Assembly: GCA_965365445.1 (NCBI GenBank)
Contig: CBDUBS010000006.1
Span: 1 to 48,254, forward strand
DNA length: 48,254 nt
Origin: CBDUBS01 sp965365445
GTDB taxonomy: Bacteria > Bacteroidota > Rhodothermia > Rhodothermales > DASSAV01
Reading direction: 5' to 3'
The position numbers and the translations under genes are program-made. Below the pieces are notes generated by a model. It saw only the letters and a program-made list of their open reading frames with translations. It was not told the origin of the DNA and made no database searches. Positions 17,235 to 24,074 of the stretch are shown here, in pieces. Each line of letters begins with the position of its first letter. Positions within the stretch are counted from its first letter, which is position 1.

Positions 17235-18980
17235 TCAGTTGCCGAACACGGCAAAAACGGCAAGGATCAAGGTGGCCACGGCGCTAGTGGCACTGACGGC
17301 TATCTGGGCAACGCGGTTTTTGGCTTCGGCGCGAAGACGGCTTTCCTCCAGAATGATACGCTGAAGATCGGCCGTGTCTGCATAATCCGCCCGGCGGTCC
17401 AGAAACACCCAGTCGCCGGATTGTACGTCCGCTTCCTGTAGCGGAACGAACCGGCCGCTGCCCGCCTTGATGACGAAGCCCTGTCCGGCCATCGAGCTCC
17501 GGCCTCCGGCTTCATCGATGTAGTACTCTGCCGGGCGTCCGGAGCTTACGGCGACAAAGCCGGGCCGGTTTACCTGTCCGATAACGAACACCGATTGATC
17601 GTCTCGCGGCACGATGAGCTTATCCCCCGGTTGCAGGTACACCGCATCGGCGTCGGAATGCAACGCTTTTTCCAGATCGATCGAAACCCGGTTCTGCAAC
17701 CTCAGCTCCTGGGCCAGATAGTTACGGCTCAGAAAGTCCAGACTGGAAAGTCGAGTCCGTTGCATCAGGATGCTGGAGTCGGGTCGCAGTGCCCGCAGGT
17801 CGGCGGGGTTCGCGTCAAACCGGAGAGGCCGGTTGGCGGCTATCTCCGGTGCAGGTGTCGTATACCGTTCGAGCACGGCGCCCCGCAGCAAGGCATCCGG
17901 GCGAAGCCCGCCGGCTGCTTCGATTACCCCTTTCAGCGTCGTCTTACCTGTCACGATCGGATAGGTGCCGGGATAGCGCACGCGGCCCTCAATGGTAACG
18001 GTGCCCAGTAATTCCGAGGCGGACATGACGAATACGTGGTCCAGCGGTTGAAGCGGATGGGCCGAATTGCCGTACGATTCGCCTTTCCCGATGGTCAGCG
18101 TATCCGGGCGGCCGCCGTTGAACCGAATTACCCTGACGGCTACCGACCGGGTCGGGCCGCCCGCATTGCCCATGCCTATAGCCAGCAAATCCTCCACGGT
18201 GTCACCGGGCCGGTAATCATACCCACCCGGGTTGGGCACGTCACCGTCGATAAAAACGGACTCTACTTCCGGTCGGTACGCAGGAACGGAGATTACGTCG
18301 CCGTCCTGCAAGTAGGGATTGTACTCCGGATCGCCCGTTGCCAGATAGCGCCGCAGGTCGACAGCCTGCGAACCGTCCTTACGTACCAGGGTAATGTTTC
18401 GAAGGGACGGTTGGAATCGGGTGTTGGCTACAGGCCAGTTCGTCGTGTCGGCAAAGGCCAGTTCCAGCACTTCACTGACCCGGCTGACCGCCGAGGTAAG
18501 GTACCGGCCGGGCAAGGGTACCGCTCCGGCTACATGAACGAAAAACTGGCGAGGTTGAACCAGTGCAACGCCGACTTCCACATTCCGGTATTGCGCCTTG
18601 AGCGACCGCACGACTTCCGCACGCGCCTTTTCGAGCGTCATGCCGGCCACACGGACGGCCAGCGCATTCGGCAGGGTCAGGTGCCCGTCGGGGGTTACGG
18701 AAAGGATGTAGTTGGCGGGCATGATGCCGCTGACCGAAAAGGTGAATACGTCGCCGGGGCCGATTACGTATGCCGCCGGATCGATGGCCCCTTCCATGGC
18801 GATCGTTCCGGTCAACATATTCGTTACCCGACTGGATGACCCTCGCCCGCCGGACTGCTCGCCGTCCTCCGACTGGGAAAACGGATTGCTCTGCGCGTGG
18901 CTCCACGCCGAAGTGTGGACTTGAAAAATGATAATAAGGCCCAGAACGGCCGCTTTGATCGACGCGTGATAGGATTGCAT
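17235..18980 (-). CDS. Polysaccharide export protein with SLBB domains (Wza-like)
   Basis: A 581-residue protein that would form the periplasmic/outer-membrane channel for the glycan. The ATG at 18980 begins a signal peptide (MQSYHASIKAAVLGLIIIF, cleavage near SHAQ). There is no lipobox Cys, unlike E. coli Wza. The Poly_export domain is about residues 70-155 (YVIGPGDVFTFSVSGIMPAN, then SVTPDGHLTLPNAL). Several SLBB-type beta-grasp units follow (FVHVAGAVPLPGRYL; VFIDGDVPNPGGYDYRPGDT; VTIEGRVRYPGTYPIVTGKT; VFVIGQVNRPGFVAVSSG). The C-terminus ends in a hydrophobic segment (SATSAVATLILAVFAVFGN), in the place of Wza's membrane-spanning helix. It is the first gene of the minus-strand polysaccharide run. 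Confidence 0.92.
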   Translation of the reverse strand: MQSYHASIKAAVLGLIIIFQVHTSAWSHAQSNPFSQSEDGEQSGGRGSSSRVTNMLTGTIAMEGAIDPAAYVIGPGDVFTFSVSGIMPANYILSVTPDGHLTLPNALAVRVAGMTLEKARAEVVRSLKAQYRNVEVGVALVQPRQFFVHVAGAVPLPGRYLTSAVSRVSEVLELAFADTTNWPVANTRFQPSLRNITLVRKDGSQAVDLRRYLATGDPEYNPYLQDGDVISVPAYRPEVESVFIDGDVPNPGGYDYRPGDTVEDLLAIGMGNAGGPTRSVAVRVIRFNGGRPDTLTIGKGESYGNSAHPLQPLDHVFVMSASELLGTVTIEGRVRYPGTYPIVTGKTTLKGVIEAAGGLRPDALLRGAVLERYTTPAPEIAANRPLRFDANPADLRALRPDSSILMQRTRLSSLDFLSRNYLAQELRLQNRVSIDLEKALHSDADAVYLQPGDKLIVPRDDQSVFVIGQVNRPGFVAVSSGRPAEYYIDEAGGRSSMAGQGFVIKAGSGRFVPLQEADVQSGDWVFLDRRADYADTADLQRIILEESRLRAEAKNRVAQIAVSATSAVATLILAVFAVFGN

Positions 18981-19062
18981 GGATACCGACGATGTGGAAA
19001 AAGCCGACAATCAGAAGCCAGTAGTCGAAACCAGGGATGGTTCAGTATGTCCGATTGACGAC

Positions 19063-19084
19063 ACCCGGCCGGCACCCGGCCGGC
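19063..19084. repeat. Perfect 11-bp tandem repeat upstream of the polysaccharide operon
   Basis: Two back-to-back copies of ACCCGGCCGGC (19063-19073 and 19074-19084) lie about 85-105 bases upstream of the export gene, in the 260-base region shared with ispE. Each copy contains the palindrome CCGGCCGG. It may be a regulatory site or chance in GC-rich DNA. I see no convincing promoter hexamers around it. Confidence 0.7.
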
Positions 19085-19240
19085 AGGTCATAATGCGGTA
19101 GTGTGGTCAACGGGTCGTAGCGACGGGCGTATAGGCGCGAAAGAATCGGTCGGGTCGGCTTCGTATTTTACGGTAATTCGCTAAACTACGATTAATCCCC
19201 GCATCATGCAACGTCGCCGTAACGACCGGCCGGTATTCAA

Positions 19241-20092
19241 ATGATTCTCGATTTTGTCGCTCCGGCGAAAATAAATCTCGGGCTGCATGTGCTCCGCCGC
19301 CGGTCCGATGGATACCACGACATCGAAACGGTGTTCATCCGGATACCCTGGGCGGACCACCTCCGGGTAAAGCCATCTTCCGATTTGAGGCTGACCTGCA
19401 CCGATCCTTCGCTGCCCGTCGATGACCGTAATCTGGTCATGAAGGCGGCCGGATTGCTCCGAAGCCGCTTCGGGGTTTCCTCGGGCGCCGCGATTCATCT
19501 GGAGAAACGTGTGCCCTTCGGAGCCGGCCTTGGAGGGGGTTCGAGCGATGCCGCAGCCGCTCTGAGGGCGCTTTCCTCTCTATGGAATCTGCCGGTTGCA
19601 CCCGCAGATCTCCACGAAATGGCCCTGGCGTTGGGCTCGGACGTACCTTTCTTTCTGAATGGCCCTGCCGCCTACGCAACCGGGCGGGGTGAACGGCTTG
19701 CACCGCTCACCGATCCGGCTACCGGAGCCGGCTACACCCTTCCCTACCCGCTGGTTATCCTTGCTCCCTTCGTTTCGGTTTCCACCCGAGAGGCGTACCG
19801 CATGGTCGCCCCCGTCGAAACGGATCGTCCCGACCTGGCGGACCTCGTTCGCTCCAACGATCTCGGCCGGTGGCGACGGCATCTCGTAAACGACTTCGAA
19901 AGACCCGTACTCGAGGCGTTCCCGCCGATTCGTGCGGCTCGCGCCATGCTTCTCGATGCCGGCGCCGCTTACGTATCCCTGTCCGGTTCGGGGTCGGCCG
20001 TGTTCGGCGTATTCGAGCAGGAGCCGGCAGCGGAGGCGGCGGCCGAAGCCGCCCGGATGAGCGGCAACCGTGTCTGGCATGGTTTCGTGTAA
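19241..20092 (+). CDS. ispE: 4-(cytidine 5'-diphospho)-2-C-methyl-D-erythritol kinase
   Basis: A 283-residue GHMP-family kinase of the MEP isoprenoid pathway, which phosphorylates the 2-hydroxyl of CDP-methylerythritol. The N-terminal APAKINLGLHVLRRRSDGYH is the IspE signature. The ATP-binding glycine-rich motif is VPFGAGLGGGSSDAAAALRA (about residues 90-109), and the C-terminal GHMP motif is YVSLSGSGSAVFGVFEQE. Length is normal. It is divergent from the polysaccharide operon and ends 7 bases from the convergent flippase gene. Its product pathway supplies isoprenoids, including undecaprenyl phosphate carrier lipid used by the neighbouring glycan genes and the PBPs; that link is inference. Confidence 0.97.
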   Translation: MILDFVAPAKINLGLHVLRRRSDGYHDIETVFIRIPWADHLRVKPSSDLRLTCTDPSLPVDDRNLVMKAAGLLRSRFGVSSGAAIHLEKRVPFGAGLGGGSSDAAAALRALSSLWNLPVAPADLHEMALALGSDVPFFLNGPAAYATGRGERLAPLTDPATGAGYTLPYPLVILAPFVSVSTREAYRMVAPVETDRPDLADLVRSNDLGRWRRHLVNDFERPVLEAFPPIRAARAMLLDAGAAYVSLSGSGSAVFGVFEQEPAAEAAAEAARMSGNRVWHGFV

Positions 20093-20099
20093 TCGCAAC

Positions 20100-21620
20100 C
20101 TACCGGTCCGCCGCCAGGCTGGACCGGCGGCCCAGGACGAGCAGCCAATCCACGATCTGCCCCCGGATGGAATGCTTCCACACCGGCAGGGCAATTACCG
20201 CAAGGTACACCGCCGATATTCCTGCGCTGAGCGCCGGTCCGTTTACGGCGCCGCGCCCGTAAACGTATAGAAGGAGAGCTACTGTAAACCCCAGTGCCGC
20301 CGCCAGGGTAAGATGCAGGGTGTCGGACTGAACCAGTTCCGCCATGCGTATGGAGTAGGACCTGTGATACATTACGGTTACCAGCAGGCTCCCGGCCACC
20401 AGGGCAACCGTAAACCCAACGACGATGCCGGGTCCGCCGTAATACCACCCCAGCAGCACACCCAGGATGCCGTTCAGGGCCGTCGAAAGCACATGGTCCC
20501 ATACGTTCCAGCGCAGGCGCCCGGTGCCCATGTTGGCGAAATATGCCGGGCTGCCGAAAACGTTCAGGAACCATCCCGTCAGCAGCAAGGCGGCAAAAAG
20601 CACGAACATCCATTCGAACGAATTGACGAGGAGTTCCGACAGGGCGGGCGTCAGCAGGAGCAGCAGCGGCAGGGAAGGGACGATCAGGAAAAGGAGCAAC
20701 CGGAACGACTTGACGTAAACGGCCCGGATGCGTTCCGGCTCTCGCTCCTGCAAATCGGCAATGGTCGGGATGATGGCCGAATGGGCCGTAACGATAACCG
20801 ACCGTATCTGAAGTGCGAGTTTGTTGGCCGTGTAGAAGTAACCCGATGCGCTCACTCCGGCAAATTTGGAGAGCAGCGCGTTCGTCACCGGATCGAATAA
20901 CATCAGCGCGACGGACATTGCCTGAAAATTCAGGTTGTAGGAAAGCATTTCCAAAAAAACAGGCTTGCTCCATCGCATCGGGAAAACCGGCAATGCGGGC
21001 ATGATTCGTTTAAGGATCGCCCAGTTGGCCCCGACGAGCAAAGCGGCCTGGAGGAGCTGCGCCCAGGCCAACCCGATCAGTCCGTGCTCCGGCACGAATA
21101 CCAGCGCCAGCACCAGGTACAACACCCCCGACGCCATGATGGCGATATTCCGCAGATCGACCCTGTGGAACCCGTCGATGCAGGAGAAAAGTACCCCGGA
21201 GAGTCCGCTCAGCCAGAAAGACCCGAGGGCATAGGGGAGAATGGACAGGGCATCCGGTATTTTTTCAGCAGGCTCGATGAAAAAGGCCAGCAACTCCCGC
21301 AAAACGGGATACAGAATTACCAGAACGACGGCAATTGCTCCTCCCACGGTCAATACGGCCGTCTGGACGACCCCGGCGACACGCTCCTCGTCATCTCGCG
21401 CCAGGTACATCGAGACGTACTTCACGGCGCTGCCGGCCATACCCAGGTTGGCGATGTGACTGACGGACGTAGAGGCGAGCACCACCGACCAGACCCCCAC
21501 ATCAGCCGCTCCCATGGACGTGTACAGGAAGCGGTACAGGACGAAAAACACGATCCCATTCACGACGACCTGCACGGCCGACATGGCCACGTTGACCAGC
21601 AATCTGCGTTTCTGTACCAT
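20100..21620 (-). CDS. Wzx-like polysaccharide flippase (MOP superfamily)
   Basis: A 506-residue polytopic membrane protein with about 12-14 hydrophobic segments, matching oligosaccharide-lipid flippases that move undecaprenyl-linked repeat units across the inner membrane. The N-terminus (MVQKRRLLVNVAMSAVQVVV) and the stretch GVWSVVLASTSVSHIANLGM followed by GSAVKYVSMYLA fit the polysaccharide biosynthesis (PST) family, whose first helices carry G-x-x-x-x-A/V-x-K/R-Y elements. No MurJ-specific signature is recognised. It is the likely partner of the polymerase and export genes at 14.5-19 kb, although ispE stands between on the other strand. A hairpin lies just upstream of its start. Confidence 0.85.
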   Translation of the reverse strand: MVQKRRLLVNVAMSAVQVVVNGIVFFVLYRFLYTSMGAADVGVWSVVLASTSVSHIANLGMAGSAVKYVSMYLARDDEERVAGVVQTAVLTVGGAIAVVLVILYPVLRELLAFFIEPAEKIPDALSILPYALGSFWLSGLSGVLFSCIDGFHRVDLRNIAIMASGVLYLVLALVFVPEHGLIGLAWAQLLQAALLVGANWAILKRIMPALPVFPMRWSKPVFLEMLSYNLNFQAMSVALMLFDPVTNALLSKFAGVSASGYFYTANKLALQIRSVIVTAHSAIIPTIADLQEREPERIRAVYVKSFRLLLFLIVPSLPLLLLLTPALSELLVNSFEWMFVLFAALLLTGWFLNVFGSPAYFANMGTGRLRWNVWDHVLSTALNGILGVLLGWYYGGPGIVVGFTVALVAGSLLVTVMYHRSYSIRMAELVQSDTLHLTLAAALGFTVALLLYVYGRGAVNGPALSAGISAVYLAVIALPVWKHSIRGQIVDWLLVLGRRSSLAADR

Positions 21621-21630
21621 GGACTTCCTG

Positions 21631-21667
21631 AAAAGACGCCGCGCCCGGTTTTATGCCGGGTGACGCG
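21631..21667 (-). terminator. Hairpin with short T-run, upstream of the flippase gene
   Basis: On the minus strand a 9-bp stem, CGCG plus CCCGG, pairs with CCGGG plus CGCG; three unpaired bases (TCA) interrupt the 5' arm and the loop is 7 bases. It is followed within four bases by TTTT. It lies between the acidic-protein gene and the flippase start at 21620. It could be an intrinsic terminator of the upstream run or a leader hairpin of the flippase message; the T-run is short. Confidence 0.4.
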
Positions 21668-21746
21668 CACGGGGCGCGCCGGGGTAAAGCAAGCGCAATA
21701 TACCCCGCCGGGCAGGAAAGGGAAGTGCCGGCTGAAAAACCTCCCC

Positions 21747-22277
21747 TCAAGCCGCTTCTTCCGATTCCTCCGGCCCTCGGTCCAGGAACTCTTCGGTCGA
21801 AAAATCCAGGTAGGCCAGCAGTTGATCCAGGGCCCATGCCTGGTTTTCGACGCCGCTCCACCGGTAGCCTTTCACTACCTCGTCGGCTACGGCGGCCCAG
21901 TCTACGGTCCAGTCCTTAAAGACGTGAAAGGAGTACTGCCCCTCGTCGGTTTCGAAGTACATCGCGCCTTCCCCTTCGTCGTATATGCTGTCGGCGCCAC
22001 CATCCTCCCGGGCCATTTCCGCCGCCAGTACGATCAGCGGGACCTTGAAGCGATAGTCCATTTTATGGACACGCTTGGCTTCGCTGTTCAGGTAGTTTGC
22101 CAGCACGATGCAACCGTCGCTCGACTGAATGGCCTCCACCGCAGCCTCCCGGGTTACGTTATCGGCTTCGATTCGGTCGAGCGCCGCGACCACCAGCGGC
22201 CATACGGCTACGGGTTCCTCGGCGTCCGCCACATTCTGTTTGCGAGGAATGACGACGGTAAGGGTTTCAGGGTTCAT
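21747..22277 (-). CDS. Acidic protein of unknown function
   Basis: A 176-residue soluble protein that I do not recognise. It has no signal peptide or membrane segment. It is strongly acidic, with a Glu/Asp-rich C-terminus (EEFLDRGPEESEEAA) and an Asp/Glu-rich centre (ADSIYDEGEGAMYFETDEGQ). The middle reads as mixed alpha/beta (GCIVLANYLNSEAKRVHKMD; then RFKVPLIVLAAEM). The Trp-rich stretch HVFKDWTVDWAAVADEV precedes a helical tail. The ATG at 22277 (MNPETLTVVIPRKQN) was chosen because the longer frame upstream is low-complexity and overlaps the thioesterase gene. It follows the thioesterase gene after 86 bases and may be co-transcribed with it. Confidence 0.7.
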   Translation of the reverse strand: MNPETLTVVIPRKQNVADAEEPVAVWPLVVAALDRIEADNVTREAAVEAIQSSDGCIVLANYLNSEAKRVHKMDYRFKVPLIVLAAEMAREDGGADSIYDEGEGAMYFETDEGQYSFHVFKDWTVDWAAVADEVVKGYRWSGVENQAWALDQLLAYLDFSTEEFLDRGPEESEEAA

Positions 22278-22363
22278 GGTGCCGATCGGATGCAATGATT
22301 CGAAAGGGTGTAACGGACGGCGTCTCCTGGAATTATCGGCGGGAGGGAAGGAGAGTAAAATGA

Positions 22364-22783
22364 TTATCGCCCGGACTCCGGGTCGGCGATCACGGCCAAC
22401 GTGCACCGGGAAGTGCAGATCAGGCGTTCTTCCTCGTCGTAGATGTCAACCTGCCAGACCTGCGTGGTCCGTCCGGCGAAAACAGGACGGCCAACGGCGC
22501 GGAGCGATCCGTCCTGTTTGGGGCGCAGGTGGTTGGCGTTGATCTCCATGCCGAAAGTCACTTTGCCCGGCTCACAGAGCAGCACCCCTCCGACGCTGGC
22601 CACGCTTTCAGCCAGCGCTACGCTCGCTCCGCCGTGCAGGTATCCCAGCGGCTGATGATGCCGGGTCGTTACGGGCATGGTGGCGACCACTTCCTGTGGT
22701 TCGAGCCGGATGAACTCGATGCCGAGTGTTTCGAGCAATCCGTACGGCTTTTGCAGCAAATCCGGGAGCTTGCGATCAGTCAT
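22364..22783 (-). CDS. PaaI-type hotdog-fold thioesterase
   Basis: A 139-residue hotdog-fold protein predicted to hydrolyse acyl-CoA or aryl-CoA thioesters. The active-site region is LGYLHGGASVALAESVASVG (about residues 45-64), with the conserved HGG and the acidic residue of the central helix. The second strand pattern FGMEINANHLRPKQDG and the ending WQVDIYDEEERLICTSRCTL are typical of the PaaI/YbdB/MenI group, which includes the DHNA-CoA thioesterase of menaquinone synthesis. The start at 22783 (MTDRKLPDLLQKPYG) fits family length; the longer frame upstream overlaps sbcD. Its ATG lies 13 bases after the sbcD stop. The physiological substrate is not known. Confidence 0.88.
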   Translation of the reverse strand: MTDRKLPDLLQKPYGLLETLGIEFIRLEPQEVVATMPVTTRHHQPLGYLHGGASVALAESVASVGGVLLCEPGKVTFGMEINANHLRPKQDGSLRAVGRPVFAGRTTQVWQVDIYDEEERLICTSRCTLAVIADPESGR

Positions 22784-22796
22784 CGATTGTATCAGG

Positions 22797-24041
22797 TTAC
22801 TCGTTCCGGCCGCGCCGGCTTTCGTACTCCGTTTCCAGTTCCAGGGCGCGGCGCACCAGTTCATCCGCGAGCGGCGTGAGGTGCTCGTGCTGTGCGACAT
22901 AGTGGCGCATGGCTTCTTCCAGGCTCGTCTCCCGGTTGACGACCGTGCGGCGCTGCCGCTCTACCGGATCGATGGTGCGTTCGATGGACGCGATGAACCG
23001 GGCCTCTTTCAGCGCCTCGCGAATACGCTGTACATCCACGAGGGCGATTTGCGCTTCGTCGATGTGGTACTCCACGCGCACGATGGCGTCGGAGAGGGGT
23101 TGACGGGCAAGGGCTTCCAGGATATGCTCGGTGGGGTCGGCCGCTTGCCGGGCGTCCACCCGGATCGGCACGAGCGGCCGGGCCGGCGTCTCAACAAACG
23201 AATAAGTGGTTTCTTTCTTTCCGTTGCGCGTGCTGATGTCTACCAGCACGAACCCTTTCGGATCATCCCACTCCTTGAAATTGATGCGCTCGATCGAGCT
23301 GCTATAGACAACCGGCGGCGACCCCCCCTCGTTCCGATCCTGGAAGCGGTGGATGTGCCCCAGCGCGACGTAATCGATGGGGGGGATGCCCAGGCGGGCG
23401 GCGCTAAAAACGGGTTCGAGCGCAATCGTACTCGTTCTCTCCGATCCGGATAGTTCGGCCCCCTGCACCGTAAGGTGAGCGGCCAGCACGGTCGGGATGG
23501 ATGGGTCTGCATGACGCGCTACGTCGGCTACGAAATCGATGTAGACCTGTTCGAGGTAATCCCGGATCTCGGTTGCCGACTTCCCGCGGTGTTCTTCCCG
23601 GGAGAGTATGGCGCTCCGGATCGGCCAGGGCAGGGCAATGACATGAACCGGCCCCGATTTCGTCTCGATTACGAGGTGGTCGGGCTTGCGAAAAACGGTC
23701 ACGTTTCCGCTGAGGTAGCCAAAGATGTCGATGGCCGAAGCCTTACCAAAGGAGACAGGGTGATCGTGGTTTCCGACGATCATCACGATGGGTATGCCCC
23801 GGTCCGCCACCGGCTTCAAGCACTCGGCGAATATCCGCTGCTCCGTCGGGTCGGGGTCGGCGTTCCGGTATGCATCGCCGCAGAACAGGAACAGGTCGAT
23901 GTCCTCCGCAAGGGCCCGCTCCACCATGAACCGGAACGATCGTTGAAAGTCCAGCAAGCGGGAATTCAGGCCGGTCTCCGGATCGATTCGGCCGTACGTG
24001 CGCGTTCCGAGATGAATATCGGCAGTATGGAGTAGTTTCAC
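22797..24041 (-). CDS. sbcD: SbcD-type DNA double-strand-break nuclease (Mre11 family)
   Basis: A 414-residue calcineurin-like metallophosphoesterase of the SbcD/Mre11 family, the nuclease subunit that works with the SbcC ATPase on hairpins and DNA ends. The metal-binding motifs are in order: MKLLHTADIHLGTRTYG (DxH), LFCGDAYRNADPDPTEQRIF (GD), IVMIVGNHDHPVSFGKASAI (GNHD), VLAAHLTVQGAEL and DYVALGHIHRFQ (GHxH). The C-terminal third is helical and may bind SbcC (EHLTPLADELVRRALELETE). No SbcC-like gene is next to it. It sits 33 bases behind a PBP1A gene and just ahead of a thioesterase gene, so it is part of a long minus-strand run. Confidence 0.9.
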   Translation of the reverse strand: MKLLHTADIHLGTRTYGRIDPETGLNSRLLDFQRSFRFMVERALAEDIDLFLFCGDAYRNADPDPTEQRIFAECLKPVADRGIPIVMIVGNHDHPVSFGKASAIDIFGYLSGNVTVFRKPDHLVIETKSGPVHVIALPWPIRSAILSREEHRGKSATEIRDYLEQVYIDFVADVARHADPSIPTVLAAHLTVQGAELSGSERTSTIALEPVFSAARLGIPPIDYVALGHIHRFQDRNEGGSPPVVYSSSIERINFKEWDDPKGFVLVDISTRNGKKETTYSFVETPARPLVPIRVDARQAADPTEHILEALARQPLSDAIVRVEYHIDEAQIALVDVQRIREALKEARFIASIERTIDPVERQRRTVVNRETSLEEAMRHYVAQHEHLTPLADELVRRALELETEYESRRGRNE

Positions 24042-24074
24042 GAAAGCGATGGGGTGATATGGAAAGGCAAGGGT

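Noticed and set aside
21680..21707. 7-bp inverted repeat CGGGGTA / TACCCCG with a 14-base spacer
   Set aside because: It is short and widely spaced in GC-rich DNA and could easily be chance; the nearby 21640-21667 hairpin is better.
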